Translations under genes and position numbers: made by a program
DNA from: Acidimicrobiia bacterium
Lineage (GTDB): Bacteria > Actinomycetota > Acidimicrobiia > Spongiisociales > UBA5794
DNA: 64,000 bases
Assembly: GCA_024762335.1 (NCBI GenBank)
Contig: JANTHO010000003.1
Location: forward strand, 17,397-81,396
Direction: 5' to 3'
Notes under the pieces: generated by a model
Seen by the model: only the letters and a program-made list of their open reading frames with translations
Databases searched by the model: none
What the model was told of the DNA's origin: nothing
Shown here: in pieces, positions 31,072 through 40,718 of the stretch
Position numbering within the stretch: position 1 is the first letter of the stretch
How the letters are laid out: each line of letters begins with the position of its first letter

Positions 31072-31859
31072 TGGGAACTCTCCTCGAGCGTTACGGCCCG
31101 TACGGTACCGGCATCGACGGTGCGTTCGGCGACCCTCCCGTGGACGAGGAACTCCCGGTTCCCCTCGGTGCCGGTGATCGATGATCGCACGACACCAACG
31201 GTACCGATCCCACTCGCTTCGAGGGCGTCGATCGCCTGGCCGATCGCGATCGCGTGGACCTCCGGATCCCGGATGATGCCCCCCTTGCCGACGAGGTCCC
31301 TGCCCGCCTCGAACTGCGGTTTGACGAGCAGCACCCAATCGGAACCCTCAGAGCCCAGAGCGGCCAATTGTGGTGCGACCAGCGCCAGAGAGATGAAGGA
31401 AAGGTCGGCGACGATCAGACCGAACGGCCCTCCGAGTGCCGTCGGATCGGCGTGGCGGATGTTCGTTCGTTCGATGACCGTCACGCGTTGGTCGGTCCGA
31501 AGACGATGATGGATCTGACCGTACCCCACGTCGACGGCGACAACGGATGCCGCCCTACGCTGGAGCAGGCAGTCGGTGAACCCCCCGGTCGATGCCCCAA
31601 CATCGACTGCCCGGCGCCCTTCGATGGGGATCCCGAACGCGTCGAGCGCCCCGTCGAGTTTCGCTCCCGCACGGCTCACGAACTGCTGAGGCGGCCCTTC
31701 GATCGAAAGCGGATCTTCGGGCGCCACCATGGTCGACGGCTTCGGCGAAGGGTTTCCGCGAACGCGCACGCTCCCCGACTCGATGGCGATGCGTGCAGCG
31801 GAGCGCGATGGAACGAGCTTGCGGCGGACCAACTCGGTGTCGAGGCGGCGTCTCGTCAG
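31068..31859 (-). CDS. tlyA: TlyA family rRNA methyltransferase/hemolysin (likely CTG start)
   Basis: LTRRRLDTELVRRKLVPSRSAARIAI S4 domain; AVDVGASTGGFTDCLLQRRAASVVAVDVGYGQI. CTG at 31859 overlaps the upstream sORF stop (CTGA). Confidence 0.88.
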   Translation of the reverse strand: MTRRRLDTELVRRKLVPSRSAARIAIESGSVRVRGNPSPKPSTMVAPEDPLSIEGPPQQFVSRAGAKLDGALDAFGIPIEGRRAVDVGASTGGFTDCLLQRRAASVVAVDVGYGQIHHRLRTDQRVTVIERTNIRHADPTALGGPFGLIVADLSFISLALVAPQLAALGSEGSDWVLLVKPQFEAGRDLVGKGGIIRDPEVHAIAIGQAIDALEASGIGTVGVVRSSITGTEGNREFLVHGRVAERTVDAGTVRAVTLEESSQ

Positions 31860-32032
31860 GGGCTTTCGCTCCCGCTTCCACCGTCGATCTGATCGAGCGC
31901 ATCTCCGAGGCGACCGGCGATCTCCTCCGCCGTGTCGGGGGCATCGGCGGCGTCGGCCTGGTCGAGTTCTCCTTCGAGGACGTCGAGAAGCGCTCCCGGG
32001 TCGTCCGGCTGTGGTGTGGGGTCCTGTGTCAT
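31856..32032 (-). CDS. Small conserved-position protein (58 aa)
   Basis: MTQDPTPQPDDPGALLDVLEGELDQADAADAPDTAEEIAGRLGDALDQIDGGSGSESP between HAD phosphatase and tlyA, the position of mycobacterial Rv1693. Confidence 0.7.
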   Translation of the reverse strand: MTQDPTPQPDDPGALLDVLEGELDQADAADAPDTAEEIAGRLGDALDQIDGGSGSESP

Positions 32033-32040
32033 GAGCCCCA

Positions 32041-32850
32041 TTATCGCCCGACCACGGCAGATTGCCGAGCCACGAGTGCAGGGAGGTCCGCTATCGATGC
32101 GATGGTGTGATCGGGTTGGAGATCGGCGGGAATCGGATCTCCGTCGCCCGTCACCCCGGTGAGCACGAGGACCTTCTTCCATCCCGCAGCCCGGGCGAGT
32201 GCCAGGTCCGTGTCCGGCCGGTCCCCGATCATCCACACATCCTCGTTCTCGATCTTCGATTCGATCATCCGCCTCATCGGCGGGAAGGGCTTGCCGCAAA
32301 CGATCGGGCTCGTGCCGGTCGCTCGTTCGACGGCCGCCACGATCGCGCCCCCGCCCGGGTGTTTGCCCTGGGGCGTCGGGAACGTCGGGTCTGTGTTCGT
32401 CGCGACGAATCGGGCTCCCCCATTCACTGCGAGCACGGCAGAGGTGAGCCGCTCGTACGACAACCGACGGTCCAACCCGACGACGAGCACGGTCGCCTCG
32501 ACCGGGTCGTCGGTGACTTCCAGCCCCGACTCTCGAAGGGTGTCTTCGAGTTCGGTCGAACCCAGCACAAGGCATCGTTCGTCGTGTCCTCTCAGCAGAT
32601 TGGCCGCCGCCATCCCAGAGGTGATGACGGAACCCGGTTCCGGCACGAAACCCGTCTTCTGTGCGATGGACGCCTCAACGCTCGCCAGCGCTCGCGACGA
32701 GTTGTTCGTGGCGAACAGGATCTGATGTCCGGCGTCTCTCAAACGAGTAAGCGTCGTCCCGGCACCCGGTACCACTTCCCCGGAGAGATAAACGACACCG
32801 TCCAGATCAAACACGAACGTTCGGTGAAGGGGTTCACCGGAGTTGGTCAT
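32041..32850 (-). CDS. HAD-superfamily (NagD-like) phosphatase
   Basis: TFVFDLDGVVYLSGEVVPGAGTTLTRLRDAGHQILFATNNSSR...GKPFPPMRRMI...WMIGDRPDTDLALARAAGW. Confidence 0.92.
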   Translation of the reverse strand: MTNSGEPLHRTFVFDLDGVVYLSGEVVPGAGTTLTRLRDAGHQILFATNNSSRALASVEASIAQKTGFVPEPGSVITSGMAAANLLRGHDERCLVLGSTELEDTLRESGLEVTDDPVEATVLVVGLDRRLSYERLTSAVLAVNGGARFVATNTDPTFPTPQGKHPGGGAIVAAVERATGTSPIVCGKPFPPMRRMIESKIENEDVWMIGDRPDTDLALARAAGWKKVLVLTGVTGDGDPIPADLQPDHTIASIADLPALVARQSAVVGR

Positions 32851-33344
32851 CGTTCCGGCGCCTCTTCACCGTCGCGGTCAGAGCGATGCATCGTGATCGA
32901 GCGGGCTTTGAATCCGTTCGCTTCGAAGAAGTTCTTCGCCATCCGATGTCCCGGGCTGACGGGCGCGTCGAAGAGGGCGATCCCCCGCTCGATCAAGTTG
33001 TCGAGGGCTGCTGCAAGCATCGCCGAGCCGACTCCGACTCCCCGGGCCTCCGGCTCGGTGTAGATGAACTTGATCACTCCGATCCTCTGAGCTTCCCTCG
33101 GGGCAAGGAGCGGAGCTTCGATCGCCACGAGGAAGCCGAAGCTGGAACCGTCGATCTGGCCGACGATCACAAGGGCGTCTTCGGAATCGATCAGACGGCC
33201 GATTGAGTCGTCGACCGGTTGAGCCAATCCATCCGTGTGCGGCCAGATGGGCCGGATGGCTTGTTGCTCTTCGGCGAGACGGCCGTACATCTCGACCAGA
33301 CCGTCGCGGTCGGTGGCCGTTGCACGCCGTGCGTTGATGATCAT
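32847..33344 (-). CDS. GNAT family acetyltransferase
   Basis: IKFIYTEPEARGVGVGSAMLAAALDNLIERGIALFDAPVSPGHRMAKNFFEANGFKARSITMHR. Confidence 0.85.
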   Translation of the reverse strand: MIINARRATATDRDGLVEMYGRLAEEQQAIRPIWPHTDGLAQPVDDSIGRLIDSEDALVIVGQIDGSSFGFLVAIEAPLLAPREAQRIGVIKFIYTEPEARGVGVGSAMLAAALDNLIERGIALFDAPVSPGHRMAKNFFEANGFKARSITMHRSDRDGEEAPER

Positions 33345-33435
33345 GGGAGCGGTGAGTGACACGCCGGCAAGAGTATCAAGGACCCGTTGCCAACCGAACC
33401 GGCGAACTCTGCTCCGCAGAAGCACCTATACGCAC

Positions 33436-33456
33436 CTGCGAGCCCTGGGTTCGCAG
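33436..33456. terminator. Intergenic hairpin CTGCGAGCCCTGGGTTCGCAG
   Basis: Near-perfect palindrome between dpm1-like 3' end and the GNAT gene. Confidence 0.45.
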
Positions 33457-33461
33457 CGGGG

Positions 33462-34229
33462 TTAGTGGTGGCCGAACCTGCGCTGCCAGCCCCAGCGCGT
33501 GACGAGGCGCATCGCTTCCATCGCGATCGCGCTCGACATCTTCGATGTGCCGGCTTCGCGATCCTTGAAGCGGATCGGTACCTCCGTGATCTTCAGACCC
33601 GCTTCTGATGCCCGCCAGGCCATCTCCACCTGGAATGCATATCCCGACGCGTCACACGTCTCCGGCTGCAAGCGACGAATCGCATCCACGCGAAACGCCC
33701 GGAAGCCCGCCGTGGCGTCCCGGACTTTGATACCGAGCATCAAGGCGGCGTAGCGGTTTCCACCTTCAGAGATCAGTCTGCGGTGCCACGGCCAGTCGTC
33801 TGCACCCCCACCGGGAACATATCGACTCCCGATCGCAAGATCCGCGCCGGCTTCGATCGCCGCGACGAGGCGCGGCAGGTCCGCCGGGTCATGGGAGAAA
33901 TCCGCATCCATCTCGCAGAGGACTCTTCCATCGAGCTCTGCTGCGCGCGCGAACCCGGCTGCATACGCCTTGCCGAGACCCGCCTTCTCGCTCCTGTGGA
34001 GCACGGATATGCCGTCGTCGTGTGCGGCAAGGACGTCTGCGGTGTCACCGGTCCCGTCCGGGGAACCATCGTCGACGACGAGAAGCCGATAGCCCTGGGT
34101 GCGAACGGCGGACGCGATCGCTTCGATGTTCTCGGCTTCGTTGTACGTCGGCACGATCACGATGACGTCATCAGGGTGGATCATCGTCGCATCGGTTCCG
34201 GATCGAACGACTTCGGGTTGTGTCTCCAT
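33462..34229 (-). CDS. Polyprenol monophosphomannose synthase-like glycosyltransferase (GT2)
   Basis: VIVPTYNEAENIEAIASAVRTQGYRLLVVDDGSPDGTGD...EMDADFSHDPADLPRLV...RDATAGFRAFR. Confidence 0.88.
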   Translation of the reverse strand: METQPEVVRSGTDATMIHPDDVIVIVPTYNEAENIEAIASAVRTQGYRLLVVDDGSPDGTGDTADVLAAHDDGISVLHRSEKAGLGKAYAAGFARAAELDGRVLCEMDADFSHDPADLPRLVAAIEAGADLAIGSRYVPGGGADDWPWHRRLISEGGNRYAALMLGIKVRDATAGFRAFRVDAIRRLQPETCDASGYAFQVEMAWRASEAGLKITEVPIRFKDREAGTSKMSSAIAMEAMRLVTRWGWQRRFGHH

Positions 34230-34307
34230 GGAGACAGTATCGGAGCCTGATGCGGCTCGCTTGAAGCGGAATCCCCGTTCACCGGCGGTTCCGTTCTCCG
34301 CGGCCCG

Positions 34308-34715
34308 TCAACCGGCGCAGTCTTTGCAGATCTTCTTTCGCGGGTTCGCGAGCTGGCTCGTCTTCAACACGAGGAAGCACTTCGAGCACACGAATTCGCC
34401 GTCGGTCGCTTCGGCGACGCCCTGCTGGTCCATCGCAAGCTCAGCCATCCGAATGGCCCTCATTTCGGCGGCCTCGTCGACGACGAGCGTTTCGTTCGTC
34501 TCGTCTTCGGTGAGCATCTCGAGCTCTTCCGCTTCGAGTTCGTCCAGCGCCTCTTCTTCCGCTTCCTCTTCGCCTTCATCGGCGGCGTCATCGTCAACGA
34601 CCTCGTCGACGGCGGTGGCGATCACCTCGTCGCTCAGCATGTCGTCATCGATGACTTCGGCCAGATCCGCCTCATCATCGGGTGGATTCTCGTCGATGAT
34701 CTCGTCGATTGGCAT
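34308..34715 (-). CDS. DUF4193-like acidic zinc-ribbon protein
   Basis: Highly acidic N-terminus; FVCSKCFLVLKTSQLANPRKKICKDCAG; GGAGG RBS before MPIDEI. Confidence 0.78.
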   Translation of the reverse strand: MPIDEIIDENPPDDEADLAEVIDDDMLSDEVIATAVDEVVDDDAADEGEEEAEEEALDELEAEELEMLTEDETNETLVVDEAAEMRAIRMAELAMDQQGVAEATDGEFVCSKCFLVLKTSQLANPRKKICKDCAG

Positions 34716-34774
34716 GGGTACAACCTCCTGCGGCGCGGGAGCATACACGGCGAAGCGTCTATCTGTGGACGGTT

Positions 34775-35659
34775 TCAAGTCTTGAACAGCAGCCGGCCCC
34801 GAATGGTCTCTGCCGCGAACGATCCAGACCCGATGATCTCACCGTCGGCTTCGACCAACCAGTCGTCCGGGATGGTCACAGATACACTCGTTCCGACCGT
34901 ACGTCTCACCAACCGATGATTCAGATGCCTACCCCGCGTGATTCGTCGGATGATCACAGGGGCATCCTTCCGCGCCCCGGAGATGACCTGGACATCGAAC
35001 AGACCATCACCGACCGAGGCTTCCGGGGCAACGTTCATGCCGCCACCGAAATACTGCCCGATGGCGACCACAACGTTCATCGCCGTGGCCTCGATGACAC
35101 GGCCGTCGCAGTCGATCCGAAGATCTCCGGGATGGGTGCGCGCGAGAGCGACCCAGAAGCCCGCGAGGTAGCGCCTCGAGCCGAGCAGATTTGGGAATCG
35201 CCGGGCTTCGACCACGGTTCGAGCAGCGATGCCGGCGTTGGCCGCATTCAAGAAGTAGCGGCGACCGAAGTCTCCCACGAGAAGCCCGAGATCCACCGGC
35301 TGCCGACCCTCCCCCAGGAGATGATCCGCTGCCTCCTCGACCCGCCCGGGTATCCCGAACGTTCGTATGTAGTCGCTTCCGCTTCCTCCGGGGAGGATCG
35401 CGAGCGTCGGCGGTTTCGTCCACGCGAGCGCTTGGAGACCGTTGACGACCAGATTCGCCGTACCGTCTCCCCCGACCGCTACGAAACGGTCGTACCCGAG
35501 GCTGCGCCCCTCGGCAACGATGCCGTCGACCGCCGTCGCGGAGGGTGAGACCCGGATGACATGGTCGAGATCCCTGGCGTTCATCGCACGCTCAACCCTG
35601 GCCGCAAGATCCTCGCCACGGCCTGCTGTCGGATTGACTACCACCCACCACCGGTTCAT
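34775..35659 (-). CDS. Diacylglycerol/lipid kinase family protein
   Basis: VVVNPTAGRGEDLAARVERAM...VAVGGDGTANLVVNGL...LAILPGGSGSDYIRTFGIP. Confidence 0.9.
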   Translation of the reverse strand: MNRWWVVVNPTAGRGEDLAARVERAMNARDLDHVIRVSPSATAVDGIVAEGRSLGYDRFVAVGGDGTANLVVNGLQALAWTKPPTLAILPGGSGSDYIRTFGIPGRVEEAADHLLGEGRQPVDLGLLVGDFGRRYFLNAANAGIAARTVVEARRFPNLLGSRRYLAGFWVALARTHPGDLRIDCDGRVIEATAMNVVVAIGQYFGGGMNVAPEASVGDGLFDVQVISGARKDAPVIIRRITRGRHLNHRLVRRTVGTSVSVTIPDDWLVEADGEIIGSGSFAAETIRGRLLFKT

Positions 35660-38196
35660 ACGCGTCCCCCTGCGGCGACAATCCCCCGATCGACTTGTTC
35701 AATCGCCACAGCCGCCACTCCTCGGATGGATGGGAACGTATCTCGGATCTGCCGGGTGAGATCCAGCAACTGCCGACAATTCCGGACGAAGTCGCCTGCG
35801 GAGAACACATCCTCTCCGAAGATGTCATCGAGAGCCGCCCCGGACGCCCATGCGTACGCGTATGGGGCGAAACCCGGCTCTGGGGGCCCGGTAGCGACAA
35901 CCCCGCGCCGCTCCTCTACCGACGTGAGGTCGTCCCAAGCCGCTTCGATCGCCTCGAACCGTTCGGCAACGACCCCGACGAGCCGGGTCTCCTCCGGGTC
36001 GGATCGTCTCGGCTCGAATGTGAACATCGACACCGTCGCTGCGAATTCGGCAGGCGAAAGGTCATCGAGGAGTCCACGTTCGATCGCCTCGGTGAGCAGC
36101 AGGTCGTGCTCGCTGTAGACACTCCGCAGCCGTCTCCCCTTCGCCGAGAGGTGCCAGTGGTCGACGTAGCCGAGTTCCGAGAGCACGCCGAGTCGGGCAT
36201 TGAAACGGGTCACGATGTCATCCGCCTGCCGCCTCCGCCGCCGCTCGAGACGACGGAGATCTTTCTCCACACGCCGTGCGCGGGCCAGCGCCGCGAGATG
36301 TTCATCGAGCCTGGGGCAAGACCCGACCGATCCCTCTGCCACGGCCGATTCGTCGACACGTGTCGGCGGCTCGTCCGGCTCCCAGGTCTTCAACAGATCT
36401 GCCACCGTCGCACAGTACTCGTCGTCCTCCGCGCGGATCGGTACGGGGAGATCGATGCTCCCGAGACGCCGCATCGACGCACCGAACTCCTCCGCCCCGA
36501 CCTTCCGTCGTTGGGACGTTGCGGAGAGCAGAAGAAAACGAGGCCGCGCACCGTACCCGCGGACGAGGATCACCCGCGCCTCCCCGTCTCCCAGGTCGAC
36601 GACGTCGCCGGAATCCAGGCCGGCGAGGAACGAGCGGATCGCATCAGTCTCCCCACCGGCACCACCGGCCCCGGCTGCGAAGGCCTCGACATCTCCATAT
36701 TTGCAGGTTGCTTCGTCCCGGTACCGCTCGGCTTCGCAGCGCCGTTCGGCGATGCGCTCCTCGAGACGACGCGCACGCTCCGCCGCCCGATACTGCGCGA
36801 ACGAAGCGCGCAGCAGCTCCTCCGTCCGGGATTTCGGATAGTTCGCGACGAGATTCACCGCCATGTTGTACGAGGGCTCGAATGACGACACCAGTGGGTG
36901 GCTTCCCATGCGAGCGATCTCGGCGACCTTCTGAAATGGTACGTAGGAGCTGTGGAGCACAGCAGCCGTCCCGCTCTCGTCGATGCCGCGACGGCCCGCT
37001 CTGCCGGTCAGCTGCGTGTAGTCCCCCGGCCGGAGCAACTCATGCGACTCGCCGTTGAACTTGCTGAACGACTCGAGCACAACGGCTCTGGCAGGCATGT
37101 TGATTCCGAGAGCGAGGGTCTCGGTGGCGAACACCAGCTTGAGATGACCTGCGGCGAAGAGTCGCTCGATCGCTTCTTTGAACGCGGGAACCATGCCGGC
37201 GTGATGCGCCGCAACCCCCGATTCGAGCATCGAGAGCCACGACTCGAATCCGAGAACTCCCAGATCGACCGGGTCCAGCCCCCCGGTCGCTTCGGCAACG
37301 ACCGATCGAATTGCTTCTCGCTCGGCGGCCGATGTGAGCCGCAACCCGGAGGCGGCAACCGTCGCCGCTGCCTGCTCGCAGCCGGCCCGGGAGAAGATGA
37401 AGTAGATCGCCGGGAGCTTGTCCGCGCCGAGGAGCGCCTCAGCGACCTCCAATCGCCGCGGCGTTCCGAATCTCCGATGACGCCCTCTCCCCTTCCTGAG
37501 CAGGTTGAGCACTCGCCTGTTCGGACGGGTTCCGTTCCGGTCGAAGACCGGGAACCACTCGACCGCGTCCCCGTGGAACCGGTCGCGCACCAGGTACATC
37601 GACTCGAGAGGCACCGGTCGCCGTTCCTCTACGACCAGGTCTGTGGGACCTCGCCTCGATCGCATCCAACCGGTGAACTCCTCGGCGTTCGCGATCGTCG
37701 CGGACAGGTTGACGAGCTGGATGCCCTGGGGAAGATGAATGATCACTTCCTCCCACACCGATCCGCGGTACCGGTCCTGGAGGTAGTGGACCTCGTCGAG
37801 GATCACGATGCCGAGATCGTCGAGCACGGCCGGATCCGCGTAGATCATGTTCCGCAGCACTTCGGTGGTCATCACAACCGTCGGAGCGTCGCCATTGATG
37901 CTGTTGTCTCCGGTCAGGAGGCCCGTGCCGGCGGCCCCGTACCGCCCGACGAAGTCACGGTACTTCTGATTGGAGAGAGCTTTGATCGGGGCCGTATAGA
38001 AAGCACGCTTCCCTGCGGCGAGCGCGATCTCGATCGCGGCTTCAGCGATCAGCGTCTTGCCCGAACCCGTCGGCGCGGTGACAACAACCGATCGTCCCTG
38101 CTCGATCGACTGTATGGCCTGGATCTGGAACAGATCTGGTTCGAACGGCTCGCTCTCGAGGAATCGACGAGCAGGTTCGCCGAGTGTGGAGGTCAT
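35656..38196 (-). CDS. helY: SKI2/HelY-like DEAD/DEAH-box helicase
   Basis: VVVTAPTGSGKTLIAE, ILDEVHYLQDRYRGSVWEE, LSATIANAEEF, TLALGINMPARAVVLE, QLTGRAGRRGID. Confidence 0.92.
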   Translation of the reverse strand: MTSTLGEPARRFLESEPFEPDLFQIQAIQSIEQGRSVVVTAPTGSGKTLIAEAAIEIALAAGKRAFYTAPIKALSNQKYRDFVGRYGAAGTGLLTGDNSINGDAPTVVMTTEVLRNMIYADPAVLDDLGIVILDEVHYLQDRYRGSVWEEVIIHLPQGIQLVNLSATIANAEEFTGWMRSRRGPTDLVVEERRPVPLESMYLVRDRFHGDAVEWFPVFDRNGTRPNRRVLNLLRKGRGRHRRFGTPRRLEVAEALLGADKLPAIYFIFSRAGCEQAAATVAASGLRLTSAAEREAIRSVVAEATGGLDPVDLGVLGFESWLSMLESGVAAHHAGMVPAFKEAIERLFAAGHLKLVFATETLALGINMPARAVVLESFSKFNGESHELLRPGDYTQLTGRAGRRGIDESGTAAVLHSSYVPFQKVAEIARMGSHPLVSSFEPSYNMAVNLVANYPKSRTEELLRASFAQYRAAERARRLEERIAERRCEAERYRDEATCKYGDVEAFAAGAGGAGGETDAIRSFLAGLDSGDVVDLGDGEARVILVRGYGARPRFLLLSATSQRRKVGAEEFGASMRRLGSIDLPVPIRAEDDEYCATVADLLKTWEPDEPPTRVDESAVAEGSVGSCPRLDEHLAALARARRVEKDLRRLERRRRRQADDIVTRFNARLGVLSELGYVDHWHLSAKGRRLRSVYSEHDLLLTEAIERGLLDDLSPAEFAATVSMFTFEPRRSDPEETRLVGVVAERFEAIEAAWDDLTSVEERRGVVATGPPEPGFAPYAYAWASGAALDDIFGEDVFSAGDFVRNCRQLLDLTRQIRDTFPSIRGVAAVAIEQVDRGIVAAGGRV

Positions 38197-38909
38197 TTCC
38201 TGAGGATCCAGCGTACGGCGAGGATCGCGAGCTCGTAGAGAAGGTACATGGGAACGGCGAGCATCGAGAGTGTGAGCGGGTCCCCGGTCGGTGTGATGAT
38301 CGCAGCGAAGACGACGATTACCAGAACCGCCCAACGGCGTCCTTTGCGGAGTTGGGCGCTGCCGATGGCGCCGACCGCGGCCGCAGCGAAGATGAACACG
38401 GGAAACTCGAACGAGATTCCGAATGCAAGGATGAACCGCATCGCGAACTTGAGGTAGAAATCGGCTCCGATCACCGGTTCGAGTGAGTCGCCACCGAACT
38501 CGAGGAGGAAGCCAAGACCCCTGGAGAGTGCCCAGTAACCGACGCCGATGCCGATGAGAAAGAGTGTGACAAAGACCGTGACGATCGGTACGGCCCACCG
38601 CTTCTCTTTCGAGGTCAAGGCAGGGGCCACGAATCGCCACAGCTGATACAGCACGATCGGGCTTGCGATGATGAACCCCCCGAACAGGCTCATCCTCATC
38701 ACCAGCGAGAACGCCTCCGTCGGGCGGAAGAAGGCGAGGCTCGCGTCCGGGATCGCGATCTCGTACGGTCTCGTCAGTACCTCGAGAATCCAATCGCTCG
38801 CGAAAAAGGCCACAATCGTCCCGAGACCGACGGCGATCAACGACTTGACGATCCGGTTCCGAAGCTCTTCGAGGTGCTCCATGAACGGGACGGCTGCCGG
38901 CTGGGTCAC
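38193..38909 (-). CDS. tatC: Sec-independent translocase TatC
   Basis: MEHLEELRNRIVKSLIAVGLG...PFMEHLEELRNR, multiple TM segments. Confidence 0.94.
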   Translation of the reverse strand: MTQPAAVPFMEHLEELRNRIVKSLIAVGLGTIVAFFASDWILEVLTRPYEIAIPDASLAFFRPTEAFSLVMRMSLFGGFIIASPIVLYQLWRFVAPALTSKEKRWAVPIVTVFVTLFLIGIGVGYWALSRGLGFLLEFGGDSLEPVIGADFYLKFAMRFILAFGISFEFPVFIFAAAAVGAIGSAQLRKGRRWAVLVIVVFAAIITPTGDPLTLSMLAVPMYLLYELAILAVRWILRK

Positions 38910-39277
38910 GACGGGCCCACCGGATCATCATCCGATTCCGCGACGTCGTCCGGCCCGACCTCGCCATCGTCATCGTCTTTGGCTTCAGCCGGCCCCTTGG
39001 ATTCGGGCGTCGTCGGTGAGGCCTCGGTGCCGAGAGACGTCACCGCTTTCGTGAGATCAGACTTGATGCCGTCGAAATCCTGCTTCACGCTCTTGATCGG
39101 CGCGATGGTGGCTTCGTAGTCGGTGCCGAGCGACTCGGTGAGGCCGGACGAGATGTCCCGCAGCTTTGCCATGAGTTCTCCGGCGCGTCGCGCAAGGTCC
39201 GGTAGTCGGCGCGGACCGAACACGATCAGGATGACGAGAACGATGACCACGATCTCGGAGAACGACAAACTTCCCAT
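38906..39277 (-). CDS. tatA: TatA/TatB family protein
   Basis: SFSEIVVIVLVILIVFGPRRLPDLARRAGELM. Confidence 0.88.
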   Translation of the reverse strand: MGSLSFSEIVVIVLVILIVFGPRRLPDLARRAGELMAKLRDISSGLTESLGTDYEATIAPIKSVKQDFDGIKSDLTKAVTSLGTEASPTTPESKGPAEAKDDDDGEVGPDDVAESDDDPVGPS

Positions 39278-39398
39278 GGGGAAGATGGTAGAACCGGCGG
39301 GCGTCGTTCGTCGCCGTTCCCTCTCGAACCCGAAACCTATGGTGCCCCCGGGATGTCTCCCGGAGGCACCTGCGACCCCTCAGCTCATGCCCGCCCGG

Positions 39399-39698
39399 TC
39401 ACGAATCTGATGCGACGAGTTCCTTGAACCATCCATGGCCGTCGAGGGCACGGGAGAAAGCGGCAATCTCGTCTTCCGAGATGGGGCTTGCAGTCGCCAC
39501 GACGTCGTACCCGACCCCGGTCGCGAGCAACACACTGACGACTCTCCGGCTCGCCGGACGACGCTGAACGGTTCCGCAGAACGGGCAGCTGAAGCGATAG
39601 CGACCTTCATCTGCTCCCGGGGACAGTTCCAGACCGACGTCGTCGATGGTGAGTTCAACATCTCCGCAGGTGCTGCACGTCGTTCGGATGGTGGTCAT
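39399..39698 (-). CDS. Zinc-ribbon hypothetical protein
   Basis: MTTIRTTCSTCGDVELTIDDVGLELSPGADEGRYRFSCPFCGTVQRRPA (CxxC...CxxC). Confidence 0.65.
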   Translation of the reverse strand: MTTIRTTCSTCGDVELTIDDVGLELSPGADEGRYRFSCPFCGTVQRRPASRRVVSVLLATGVGYDVVATASPISEDEIAAFSRALDGHGWFKELVASDS

Positions 39699-39779
39699 TG
39701 TGATTCGCTCCATTGCCAGCGTCGAATACAACATCGGCATCCGAGTCCATCACTGAATGACTATTTCCTTCTAGTCACT

Positions 39780-40718
39780 TCACGCGGTGTGGGAGTAGCG
39801 CACCAAGATTCTCGATCGAAGATCGTCGAGCGCGGAACCGACCTCTGCTCCTTCGACGAGCGTGGCGTCGCTCCCCAATCGCAGAAGCAACCGGGCAATG
39901 ACAAGCGGATCCGAGGCCGCCATGCGGATCGTGAGACCAGCGCTTCTCCGGCTAACAACCTCGACCGGGTAGTACTCCGCAACCCATTGCGCCGTCGCCC
40001 CCAGACGGATCGTTGCATGAACGTCATCGTCGCCCGGCATGTACCGCAGGGTTGCTCTTCTCCCCGTCTCTTCCGGCGTGAATTGTTCCCCCGTCGGGGT
40101 CGCGGTGCGAATCCGATCGATCCGAAAGACCCGCTCCGATCCAACGCGCCTGCAGTATCCAGATACGTACCAGTTCCCCAGCGTCGTGAACACCGACCAC
40201 GGCTCGATGTCGCGGATGGTGTTCTTCCCCGAAGCGATCGATGTGTGGTCGATACGTACGACCACACCGTCGACTGCGGCGGTTCGCAACACGTCTGCCA
40301 GGGGCGGTTCCGGCATGTCCACGACGACGGAGTCTTCGCCGCCTGGGATAAGCGTCTCTTCGAGCTTGCGTATGGCCCGGTCGAGACTCTCGCCGCCCAG
40401 TCCTGCCGACTGCACGCCTTTCGCTGAAGCGAGGAGCCCAAGCATCTCGGCGGCGGTGAGACGAAGCGGACGGGAGAAGTAGTCGGCCATCTCGACCGTC
40501 ACCTCATCGTCATCGATCGTCGCATCCATCAGGTCCCCGGGTCCGTAGCCGGGAAGCCCGCAGACGAAGACGGTGTTCAGATCCTTGGCGAGTTCGGCAT
40601 GTGTGTACCCGAAGCGACGGCACACCTCGTCGACGTGCGCCCCGGGATTGGCGATCACCCATGGAAGCATCGCGAGGACCCGGTTGATCCGTCCTGCCGT
40701 CCTCGGAGAGTTCGTCAT
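39780..40718 (-). CDS. pafC: WYL-domain regulator PafC
   Basis: RINRVLAMLPWVIANPGAHVDEVCRRFGYTHAELAKDLNTVFVCGLPGYGPGDLMD; synteny with pafB/pafA. Confidence 0.9.
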   Translation of the reverse strand: MTNSPRTAGRINRVLAMLPWVIANPGAHVDEVCRRFGYTHAELAKDLNTVFVCGLPGYGPGDLMDATIDDDEVTVEMADYFSRPLRLTAAEMLGLLASAKGVQSAGLGGESLDRAIRKLEETLIPGGEDSVVVDMPEPPLADVLRTAAVDGVVVRIDHTSIASGKNTIRDIEPWSVFTTLGNWYVSGYCRRVGSERVFRIDRIRTATPTGEQFTPEETGRRATLRYMPGDDDVHATIRLGATAQWVAEYYPVEVVSRRSAGLTIRMAASDPLVIARLLLRLGSDATLVEGAEVGSALDDLRSRILVRYSHTA

